A stretch of 64,000 nt of DNA, taken from NCBI GenBank assembly GCA_004794785.1, contig SJOL01005577.1:62001-126000 (forward strand), written 5' to 3'. The translations under genes were made by a program, and so were the position numbers. Shown here one piece after another: positions 51,501-63,500 of this stretch (positions are counted from its first letter, which is position 1; the number at the start of each line of letters is the position of its first letter). The notes under the pieces were generated by a model. The model had not been told where the DNA came from, searched no databases, and was given only the letters and a program-made list of their open reading frames with translations. The stretch is from Opisthorchis felineus (lineage: Eukaryota > Platyhelminthes > Trematoda > Opisthorchiida > Opisthorchiidae).

Positions 51501-54500
51501 AAAAGCTATCCATCGACTACGCTTATGTATTGAGGACGTGTATTTGAAGCGGAAGCAATATTTTATGTTGGGCAATAAAATTTTTGTGAATTTATTTCAT
51601 TCCAAAGTCTGTATTTTACACTGCCCTGTCATGCTCAAAGATCCAATAGTCAACATACTCTGGTGTTCCCTTTGCCCACAACGTGTGCCTGATCTTAAAT
51701 GGACCGATTTTTTAACGATTGCGAGGACTAATGACGCATGCCGTTCTTTTTTCCTGTGAATATTATTTATTTTAGACCCTCATGTTGCTGTTCTCCTTCC
51801 TCTTATGAGCGGAAGTGCAGTTTAAACAGTTTGATCAGTTAGGAAATCGCCATTTTCAACAAGTTTTCTGAAAGTCCGAAATATGGCTAAGTAAAACACG
51901 CGAGCTTTTGCTAATGCCAGCTCTTGACCGTTTCCAAATTCCGTGATAACTAAGTTCCATTGGCTATGTTCCCAACTTTACATGCCTACAATCGGGCGGA
52001 TTGTAAATTTTACACGCGTTTCATTTTCTGTTAGAAAGAGGAAAGATTTCACGTTCTGGAGTTTAGGGCTAGAATCCATGTCAGCCCTCTGGGGGCAAAA
52101 ACCGTCACGTTCAAATGGTGCATAATGGGTATTGTATACGCCCATTACCTACGTCTTGCAACGACGAAAAAACAATCAGTCGACATTTTCTACTTTGATC
52201 TCGATATTGCTTCCAAAAAAACTTGTCCCCGTATTTATGTGTGATCCGCTGAGATTTGTAATGTCTGTAAATGTAAAGCTGATTTTTTTCAATAGGAAAT
52301 TATGATGCTTTGATTTGCACAGACTTTCTTGGACACCTCTGGGGCTATAATAAACTCATTTCAGTGTATTTTCATTTTTCGGTCGTGATACTTTATGAAT
52401 GAAAGCGGATGGCTTGGCGTCAGAAAGGTGAAAGGTTCCCATTCAGTTTATACCACACGAATGGGTGAGCGTAATTTCACTTTTCTGTAGGCGCAGACAA
52501 AATCAATGGTAATCCAGGCAGTGCTTTTGAATTTTGAATTGAAAGGTACGTTTTTCTTTGAGTACCATGCTGATCACTCAGAAAAAATAGGAACACATCT
52601 CGGAACTTGCGTGGAATCACACAAACGTTTGCAGTATTACTCCAAACACGTTTCATTGGGCCGAATTTCTTTTTATTCAAAAAGTAGCAGTTTGGAAATC
52701 CTTGTTCACTTAATCGGTACTCTAATGACCCACAGATGACCCAGTGGATGGAGTTAAACTCATAAAGTGGGATAATGGTCAGACTAGTAGCTTCAAAGGT
52801 CTGTAAAATGGGAGGGGGAATGTTGATCACATTTTGACTCATGTTCCTACCACAATCTCAACCCTACGACTGTTCGGTTTTCAGGAAGTAAAGGAAGTGG
52901 AATTACTGAGAGTCGAACGAGAACAAAACGGGCCTCATGGGGAATTCGACTTTTGGAAAGGCCGCATGACACGCATGAATTCGCTGGTCAGCGAGTTACG
53001 GCGAACTGATATACAGAACGTTATTGTTGCGCTGCAGAGTGTTCATTCGAAAGCCATGGAGGTAAAGTTTGTTATTGTGAACATTATTGTGCATCCGTTT
53101 ACTACACTGCAGCAGCTAAGATGGAACATCACCTGAGCATCCAGCATAGTTTCCACAGTTTAAGCATGCAGTTGATGTCTACTTATGCAGTTATATGCAG
53201 CCGGAAAAAAATCGTAGAGGCAACTGCTCGATATGAACAAAAATTGATGGATAAACCTCGTACTGTTAGGCCTTCACTAGCTGGAACAGTATTGTCTGGT
53301 CACCTGTATCACTGGCCGCTTGCCAATAACTGGCGAAACGACTAGGAGAACCTACAGTTGCTGGCTTACTTAAATCATCTGACTAGTGATGAATAATCAG
53401 ATTGCCCTAAATAGTCACCGACCCTCTGGAATGGCCACCCACCTGATGAGTCCCAATCTGAGCCGAAGATCTTGTATGACCGAGCCTTTTCGAACCCAAG
53501 AACATATCCATAATAACGTTGAGTTTGACTCCCTGCAAGTCCTGGGGATGATCAGGATGGTCGTAGAGACTAACGACTACTCAGACGAAACAAGCTGACC
53601 GTTCGCTAGTCACCAGATTTTTTGAATGAGTCAACAACTGATTCGGTCGGACATCACATCTAACTCACCCTGTCGGTGCAGCAATAATTCAAAGTCCCCA
53701 GCTGCACAAACTGCCTGACAGGCAAATTTTACTAGACTCATGTGTTCAGCAGACTAAAGCTACTAAACTACTAATCAAAGCACCTCGCGCCCGACTTCAT
53801 TTGCTGAGTTTCGATAAGGACGAAACAGCTCACGTGTGCCCCAGCTTTTTGAAAAGGGGCAACATATTTTAAAAAGACTCGCCGTTGTTTGATGCCATAG
53901 GTTTGAGTGCTACTAGTATCGACGGAGGAATTCGAAAATTCTTATATAAGGATTCGGTCTTGTTAAATGTAAATAGTTTGCACATCTCAGTGATGGAACA
54001 AAAATAAATGATTCGGAGAGTAGCACTCGGACAAATCTTTGTAACTAAACGCAAAGTTCCCAAAATATGTCATGATGAGGAATGGACCGAGAGCTCTCTT
54101 AAGAGATGCGCTCCCCCTACACTACGAAAATTGCCCGGAATCTTTAGCTTTTATCTGCAATCGGAATTAGATTTTAAAGAAAGATGGATTTTTGGGCAGT
54201 ATTTTGACTCCGACTTTAAAAAATGGAGTCGCAGTTGCCCGTTGTCGTGTAGGGCTGTCCGTGAGTTGTGTGCCCAAGGCTTCCTGAACCCGTATTTCAG
54301 GAAAAACTCGGATACGTTAAAGTTACTTGATGGTGAAACAGCGTTGACTTGTTGTTTGCATATAATATTCACATCATTTTGTAGAATCAACGGCGCGGTG
54401 CTTTCCATTTCGTGTTTAAATTGCTGTGTCAGCTTCGAAGCATGACACATTTGTCCGCAGCAGTATAGGATAGGTCATCGATTGAATCATGCAGTTAATC

Positions 54501-57500
54501 ACTGCTGATCAACCGCAAGTGGCCCGAACGATTTAGTCTTCACATTCCAGTCGAAGGAATGTGAGCTCCAATCTCCCTGGGGTTTTGTGAAGGCTGTATT
54601 GAAAATCCTGTATCAATTGGTTGTAAGCCAACGTGAAGCAAGCTGTCAATCGAGGAGTGGCTACATTAAAACTCCTTGTGAACTGACAGAAGGTCCACTT
54701 TTCGAGCTTTTCCGATAGGTAAATCTCCAAAGACCTCTTTCTGGAGGTCGAAGTGTATGCCAGACTGAAAAATATGCGATGTGCTCCCAGGTCAATCCAA
54801 TGTTTCCTAATCGTTCCATAAAAACCTGAACACACTACGGTAAAACAGGATGTTCGAGAGGATAGAGGTTTGTGAAAAAAAGCCTTTGGACCTTGCCATG
54901 GAGAAGCAGGGAGATCTAGTTCAGAGGGAATTAGTTTGGAGAGGACTCTACATTTAGTCCTGGCTAACTGGAAAAGCCAGTGCAGCCTGCAAAGGAATAC
55001 GACCTGTCCATGCATGGACCCCAGTTGGGAAGACCACGACACTAATATTACATGACACTCAGTCACAGCGGAAGTGGATTCCAAGTCCCTTGACTTATCT
55101 TATTTATTTGTGGTTATTTGAAGAACTTACGAAGTTAGCAACCAAAAAGGTCTGAATATGTCTATAATATCATTAAGAAGCCAAGTTGGTATTTGATGTT
55201 GCTTACACGACTTCGTTCTCAGATACACTTCTCTATTTTGGTAAATCTGTGGTCAAAATCTGCTCACAGTAACATTCAGTAAACAATGATTTACTCGAGC
55301 TTGTTTCCTTTGAACGACGAAGGTTGCAATCAATCTTGTACCATGTTTGTGTCCAACACCATATTGCACCTAAGGTATTTTGCTCTCATAGACCATCCGC
55401 ATTTATAGCCCATTCGACTTTTTCCCGTTAAAAGAAGCTAACTGAGTTAGCTAGGTAGAGCATCTTTCGAAACCACCAAAGGTTTTATCAAACTTCAAAT
55501 CGAAGAGTTAGTCGATCGGAAAGTTCAGAAAACCGTTTTATTCAGATTAACCTGGCATCGAAAGGACATTCATCTTGCTCAGCATGTTATCGGCTAAACT
55601 AGATTACAATCCCGTGATCAGGTGAATTCCAAGCAGCTTTGTTTATGCTATCCCATCTATCTATTCCAAAAATTTGTTTCTAATTAACCAAGTGGGTATG
55701 TTGTGGGAAAGCTAAATGTTCAGATTTATCAGCTTTAGGTTTTGGCTACTGTGCTGCCCTGGCTGCCCAGCACTTTTTCCAAAAGCCTGGTTCCATAAAA
55801 GGTGACTCAGATATGGACTGGTTCTGAGAATTTTAATATATGCAACTCTTGAAAACAACAGACCGCTTTAACTACACAAGGTTTATTATGTCAGAAAATC
55901 TGACAAGAATTGATTCCCATTGTGAAAGGCGTGGATTGGGAGCGTAATATATACAGGTGGATTTTTCAAAATATATTGCGTATCGTTCTGTTATTCCTGT
56001 TGTTTCATTCAGTCACATTATTTAAACGGATTACTCCACTTGAAATTTGTGCTGGACTCTCAGTCACTCAGGTCGTTCCAGTCAATAAAATTAGATTACC
56101 CGATGTACATTAAAACTTCTTACTAGGAGGTACTTCGTTCCTAGGAACAACTCCGCCAGTTCCTGATATCGAAGGTCTTGAAATAAGTATAAGCAGCAGT
56201 CGGATCCTGTGAGAGAGAGAGCGCCTGTCTATCCAAAACACTGTGATTTACTCAACGTTAGGAGATGCTTTGTTTTCCGATGGGAAATGTTACAAACACA
56301 AACCCAGAGGAGCAAGGCCATTATGGGTCCTTCACATGGAGAACGAAAGGTTGCAGAAGATTTTCCTGTGAATAGCTATCACACACAAATCAGTCGAGAA
56401 ACTACTCCGAAACCAAACTGCAGGTTCGAGCTGACTAATTGAATGCAGTAGTCGCAGTCGACAATAAAATCAATGACCACTCAGGCGGTACTTGTTGTAT
56501 GATAGATTCAGAAAAGACTCGTGGTATTCAAAGTTCCTGAAGTTACCATGAAGCATTGAGCAAAGAACTCACATAATAAATTCTACCTGAGTATGGTTAA
56601 CTTTCAAGTGCACAAATCATGCGATTCCAGTAATTATGGTTTCTAGAAGAGAGTACAGTGTTAGATCGGTCAGCTGGTGGAAGTAGTCAACAGACGCCTG
56701 TAGCCACGTAAACAGTCTGTTCCAAGTTCAGAAGTTTATCCATAACACTGTTTCAATCATAATAAACCTATGTTGTCACCACAATTAATCATCCTCTATC
56801 CACTATAAGGCTAAGTGATCACTAGACGATCACTGAGGTCCCGTACCACAAAACCCCCAACCATATATGCAACCAAAAGTTGAATAAGGTTATCCATTCG
56901 ACTCGAAATGAATCACTTACTTCTTCCATAATGGTGTAACTTGTGATTAAGCGACTTATATACTATCGTTGCTAGCGGACTGAGCGTTCAAAATAAACTC
57001 GTATTGAAGCCGTTTGTAGAAAAATAATCACTTCTCCATGGAAATAATTTTGCCTTTATTTGTTGATAGAAATGGGTTGACTTGGACAAAAAGGTCACGA
57101 ATGCCTATAACGAGGCGAAGGAAAATGTTAAATTCCTTTCAACAGTGGAGAAGTTGTGTGTACCGCTTAACCACACAAACCTAGTGAGTTTGATTCGTTG
57201 CATCAATGCTCATGTTCTGTTCACATCTGTTCGATTGTGAATTGTATCTATGCCTCCTCTCTGTGTACGCAGAAACTGATGATCAAGAAAATGCCAAATT
57301 TACTCAAGGCCCTGGGGCTTATATACCAGCATTCCACATTCTACAACACTTTTTCCAACATGACAGTTTTATTCGTAAAGGTAAGTTTGATATTTAATAG
57401 TACCTTCCACACATATTTTCATGCAACCTGCCCTACTTTGGAAAAAGCCAGATCACACAAGGGACTAGTATAGTATTATATCATGTCTGCTCTCGTTTTA

Positions 57501-60500
57501 CTTACATGATGGTTCTTGGTCATCTCTAGCATACAGCAATATTTATAACAGCTAAACATAGATGTTACGGATAAACAAGAAACTCAGCGCGCTTTTCTGA
57601 GGGAAGTTACTCTGATTTGCGAAGTATGTTCATTTGCAGACTGATTTGGGTTTACAGGAAGCTCGACTGAATCTCGGCTGAATCTCTCATTCGTTATGTT
57701 CTTCAGATAGTGTGCAACACAAGTCTGCCTCGTGATTTAGTTGGGACAATATTCAAGATATCGCCTCGACGGGGCACACTACTCCTAAGGTTGTTGAAAA
57801 CTCTTCGACACACGATGAACGGTTTTGTACTTCTTGGCGCATATCACCTAGGCGTAGTTCCCAGTTTCTGTCAACCTTACATTTTACTCAAACCCAGATT
57901 GTATGCTACTCGAATATCGTCCCGACTAAAACGTGAGGTGGCCTTTGTGCAGTACATTTAGCTGAAGAATATAGTAAGCGTGAGATTCAGCTTGGACTCA
58001 GCTGAGTCTCCCGTTAAATCTAATGTAGTTTGCAAATGAGTGTGTTTCGCGAATTGCGAATAATTTTGGTTCAAGTAAAACATGAAAATGAGGGCAACCC
58101 GGGGACTGTGTCTAATTGATGAGCCCCAAGTTGGACGAAACCGGTCGTCGCTTGTCGAAGAGTTTTCAGGAAAAGTATGAGCAGAGTGCTCCTGCGAGAC
58201 AATTTAGGCTAATCTCTTCTGATCTGAGCACCTGGAATGCTGAGGTACGCAGGGCTGCAGGAAACTGTCAAAGACAATTGTTTGTGCATTTACTTTACCG
58301 GTGAACCCGGTTTTCTCCGCTTTTCGAGCATTTTTGACCTCTCACAATTAAAGGTAGATTCATTTTTGCCAGGCGTGTTGGATTACGTGACTGCACCTCG
58401 ACGGATGCGGGTCAGTTGCTCAGCCATGAGGTGCAAATATTTTAAACCACTCTTCAACTCGACATGAACGTTGAATCAGTTTCTTTTTGGAAGGTATTCT
58501 TGGGTTATTCTGCAGATGAAAAACACATGGCACCAGCGCAACTAAGATTCATTTGTAAGGCAGATTTAGGTGACATCCAATAATGGGATCAGACTGCGAA
58601 ATTTTACTGCCTTCTGTGTATATTTTTACCATATAATACCTCATATACGCCTTCGTGAACGGAATCAGGTGGGCACAGAGCATAATCCTTCTTTATTTGA
58701 CCAAACCCGGAGTATCTAATCTAGGAGAATTCGTTTCGTACAGCTGTTTGTCCCTTATGCCCACTTGCGGTGTAGACTTGTGTCAGGGTATCTTCTGAAA
58801 CCTTCTATCTGATGGGGCACTGTTTAATCAAGTCCTTCACGTCTGTCCATTGCGAATCTAATGTTTGTAGGAGTTATCAGAAAGACCGCCATTAAAAACT
58901 TTTGCCTTGGACAGTGTAGTTTTATCTACTGGATAGGCAATGTGACAGTACGTTTCCTCCAAAAATATACACCAGTTTCCTGAGGGAAATTTTCATATAT
59001 ACCTCGGAATTAGTGCAGACCGTCTCTTCCCCCCCCCCCCCCAAAAAAAAAAAAGCAATTCTCTGGAGTAAATTATTTTTTAGGCTAGATTCCCTATTTA
59101 AGGGGGAACTTCCTCCAAACCTCCAAACTTCAGTTCAGCACGATCCGGCTTAGGAGACAGTTACTTCTTTCAGGAGCATTGTCCTTCGAATGTCCGGCCT
59201 ACACAGGTGCCAATCCCATTAGATGCTTTTCTATGAGAGTTTCACCCTGAAGTTTACCACCCTGCGAAAAGTACTGAGTTGCCATATGTACTAACATTCT
59301 GCTGCACTCTGAGATTTTTACGGAAACAGGATATCCAAAGGTACCACCCCGATTTTCGTGGTCTGCTCGAACTATAGACCTTTTTCGAGTTACTGTTTCA
59401 CTGTTATCAGCTTATATTATTTGTGCGCCTTTTGTAGCCCTATGACACTGAATGCGTACGACATTGTACTCATCAACAATAAGCTGCATGTCATTCTAAA
59501 AGTCCTCCTCCGCACAGTAAATGCTGTTAGCTTCGTAAATTTTGCTGCCAATTCTTTTGCACCGTATTCTCAGTAGTCGCATAGGTAAACTCGTGCGAAA
59601 TGGGTACCCACTTTCTGGCTTCAAATTTGACTGCCATTCTGTCAACCTGTTCTGTACGCTGCCTTCTGACTTGATTAAACATGTATGGGGTAATAAAGAA
59701 AATCGTTCAGCTGCAACATCCCTTCGGTGCCTTGACACCCAGAGGAATCACACGTCTCAGAAGCAGAACAGCAAACTTCCTCAGACACAAAAGTTACTAT
59801 TGTGAGACAGGCAGCTGTGGACTGAGCTCGTATGTTGTGACGGTTTGAATTCATGATAATTCACCGCTGTCATACCAGCCAAGAAAACCGCTGCAATTAT
59901 GTAGACTGAAATCACAATGGGGGTGTGGTAAGACCTGCTTCCAAACAGTAGGTTCATGTACAGCTTAATGTCATGCTCGTCATGCTCGACCCCCCGATTG
60001 CTTGACCAAAATTTTTTCGGTAAACGGCAGATGAAGTTAATTGCTCGTCTCATCTAGTTTAACACCTAAATGGTGTAGTCGTCCGTTTGTGACCGGTTTC
60101 AAAGTTGATGAGGCAAAATGTCCTTAGTATAGACCACAGTATTTCTGATGGTCTTCGACTTTTCTGAGTGGCTGGTATGAAGGGTGCTACCTAACTTATT
60201 TGAAAACATCCAAACGCACCAAGGAAATTCGTCTGGATAAAAACATGGCACATGTCACCCATTCCCTAGTGAATCAAACTCTTTCATGGGTGTTCCACTA
60301 GCACACTAATATATCCTTCACAAACCATATAATCCGCACAAATTTCTGATGGGACCAAGTGATGAAGTAACCTCTCATCATGACCAGGGTTCAGCCGGCT
60401 ACTTGATCGCTGTGATCACATCCACGTATATTGTGGTTTAAACTAGCAGTTTTCCTTGTTGCACGAAGTGCCAGGCTGTACCCATTGGTTGGTAACCTCA

Positions 60501-63500
60501 ATGGGCATAGTACTTCTAGTCTAGGTACAACAAAGTAGTCTTGCGTCATCTAGGGCTCGTGATTACCGTGCTAAAACGTTTGATTTAATGTATCGTAAAT
60601 TATCAAGCACCGCTGTGTAAATTATACGGTAATACTTATTACTGAACCTTCGATCGCTTTGCCTAACTGATTTTCTACCGATGGGGGAATTTCCGGCTGT
60701 TCGAAAGGGGCTATTCTAATGCCAGTGTCTGAGAAAATGTCACTGAAGTTTCGACCCATTAGCTGTAGATCACTGCTGTCGAAGCCGTATGGCAATGTGA
60801 TTGGTGGAGAGGAATATGAAGACCAAAATATTCTCGGTGTTAAGGGGCCTGGTTAGCCATACACCTCCTCACTCCAAACCAACACCGGTGTTCTTGAAAA
60901 TGGTCGCGTTGAACAACTTTCTTTGTGGTTTATTGCCCTAGATATCCTCCATCCTTCTTTACCATATAAGTGCTTGGGCATATGTTTGACACCCCTGAAG
61001 CTTATCTGAATTTTTAGTCAAGGTACCACGTTTCCATGGAGTGGTCTCAAGAATGTTCACTGCCACGAAGTGCTCTGAAGTTTAGGGAAATCGGGACATT
61101 TTCCATTTATGGAAGTTAACTTCACGATCATATCAGCAACTTTTCATTGCCTCGCCAGTTGCCCTGGCGTTCAATGTCCTCCTTGGTAAGGCAATCTGGA
61201 AAAACAATTCAGTTAACCATGCGTGCTATCATTTTACTCCGCTTCCACCAAAGTTTCGTCAAAAGCACTTTATTTCCTCAGGTGCTGACGTTTGTGGATT
61301 TAACTGACCTCGTAAATGGATTTCCCATGATATGCTTGAGAAAGACCAGTGTGGCATTTTTCATTCATTGGAATATTGATAGGTATCTTTGCGAACTTTG
61401 TGGCCAGAGTGTGCTGTGACCTTTGATATAACTTCTTAAAGAGGATCACTTTGGTTGCCTAACAGTTTCAGTTCAAACCCCAAACAGTTTTGCTCACGGC
61501 CGCACTCTCTTGCTACACTATGCTTACCTACCTAGAAAGGCGCTCCAGCAATAGTACGGCCCCTAGCTAGATACGATTTACGTGTGAAAGCATTTCTGCT
61601 TGCCTCCCTCCCACTTTCAAGTTTCTGATCTGTTACTCAGTCTCCGCTGCAACTTGTCACTTGTGCACAGAAATCATCGTTCGAGTGAGTGAAACTTTTA
61701 CTCTAATCGATGCATTACTCAGGAGAGGTTTATTAATACAAATACATCTAGAAACTCCAAAATATTTATGCACAAACAAATCATAGCACCAAAGTGCATA
61801 CGCAAATTCAGCATAAAGTCATGTAGCTCAGTTACTTACTGCCCGGTCAGATTCAGATATCACAGATCCTCGAAAGAACCCCTTTTTTGTTGCCCCGTAT
61901 GTGTTGCTTTGTTTTAGACTTAGGTGCGTCATGATTTTAATCTTATACTGTCCTGATTCTCCACAACCTTGCCCTTAGTGACCTCGCTTTCTATTTCACT
62001 GTCGACAGATAACCAACCAGATCATTACATCTTGCAAACGCTACCTAACGCTCAACAATACCAAATCAATATGGGAGCAAGATAGCGAGCTGATTATCAA
62101 AAAGATGGCTGAATGCATTGAACTGAATTTGGCCTACCAGGAGGCGTATCGAAATACACGACAGGAGATGATTGCTGCGGCAGTGAAACAAGCATTTAAC
62201 TTTTCTGAAGTGCAGATTTTTGGCAATATGAACTTGTTTACGCAGCGACTGGAGTACCTCACTCGCGTGCTGCAAACACTTGGACAATATGCGACATTGC
62301 GAGAGTTCGTACTTGAAGGTAGGCTATAGTACTTAAAAGAAAAAGGAAAAGCAAGCGAAAGGGGGATAGAAGGGTATATTGTTAGCATGAAGCTAGCTTG
62401 CACCCTAATTATGATATATAGTCAGCAGTGTGGCTATTTACGGAATTAAATCTCAGTCAGATTTCGAAATCTGCTATATGTTCATAGATTAAACAAATGA
62501 TGTGAGCAGTGTCCTCGTCATCCTGATTTCGTTCCACAATAACTTGAATAAGTGACGCGCAATTTAAATCTTTAGACAGACTAGCTGTTTTGACCACAAG
62601 TGTGGGATAACATTCCATACAGCAGAAAAGAATGTTTTGGGTGTGAAAACATATCACCTCAGCAACACTAAGCAGGAAGAAGCGTCGAACTTTCATGGAG
62701 TTTTATCCAATCTAGCCAGGAGACAAAAAAGTTTAGGGTCATCCGTTATTTTACGCTCCCAGTGAATGCAGGTAGATTATTAATGGTCATGGACAGTTCA
62801 GCGACCAAATCCACAATTTTTGGGTTGAAAACACCAAGAAGATGAAACCGAACGCAACAAAATTATGCTCCCACTCCATGGCGAAGAAGATTTCAGTGAT
62901 AGTTTCCAACAGTTTGCCTCAGAACGTTTGGGACTCATCTAGATGCATTTTTGATTAGTATCTAGTAAGGATTCTGACTAAATCTTATTCATTTCTACCG
63001 TACGGTCACCAAATCAGTGTTGCATGTGCACCTTTGCACACTCATCGCACTAGTGTACTCTACTTGGTTTCAAACAGATGGAGATCAGGACTAGAAATTG
63101 GCCAGTCCAAAGTCCTCAACAGATTGGACCGAAACCAGCTCTTGAGGGTATACAAGAGATGTTAAGTACTGCAGTGTTCTATACACATATCCTCATTTCT
63201 GTTCACACATTGCAATGGGTTATACCATTAATTTTTTTCTATGTATGGACGTGCGCACCGGAGTTTATTCAACCGTTTGGTATTGCTCAACCATTCTTTT
63301 CGTAGCCTGAGAACTCTTCTAAATCCAGTGAGAATGCATCAACTATACGGGAGTAGTGCTGTTGGCAAATGTAAGCACCAGCAGTGTTCAAAATATGCAC
63401 ATATTAGCAAAAACCGTGAACCGCGATAGACGACATCAGTTTTCAAGTGCTGGTTTGGAGTTTTAGTTTTTGAAATTAGCTGGTTTACAATACTGATCAG

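Larger units (their letters stand above)
45016..52884 (+). other. Dynein intron D (7.9 kb)
   Basis: The largest intron in the window. It holds an open-frame island (48016-48384) and a reverse transcriptase fragment (50595-50815). I see nothing assignable in the remainder. Confidence 0.85.
53062..57069 (+). other. Dynein intron E (4.0 kb)
   Basis: Contains the open frames at 54008-54445 (+, 145 codons), 54151-54450 (-) and 54533-55084 (-). I see nothing assignable in the rest. Confidence 0.85.
57381..62008 (+). other. Dynein intron G (4.6 kb)
   Basis: Contains the foldback repeat copy H (57635-58172) and the C/A homopolymer tract (59029-59054). A minus-strand frame at 59496-59738 resembles, from memory only, a peptide seen in opisthorchiid repeat-derived predictions. 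Otherwise nothing is assignable. Confidence 0.85.

Noticed and set aside
52477..52842. Minus-strand frame of 121 codons just before exon E
   Set aside because: It has no recognisable domain and lies in an intron; the overlapping plus-strand frame is also open.
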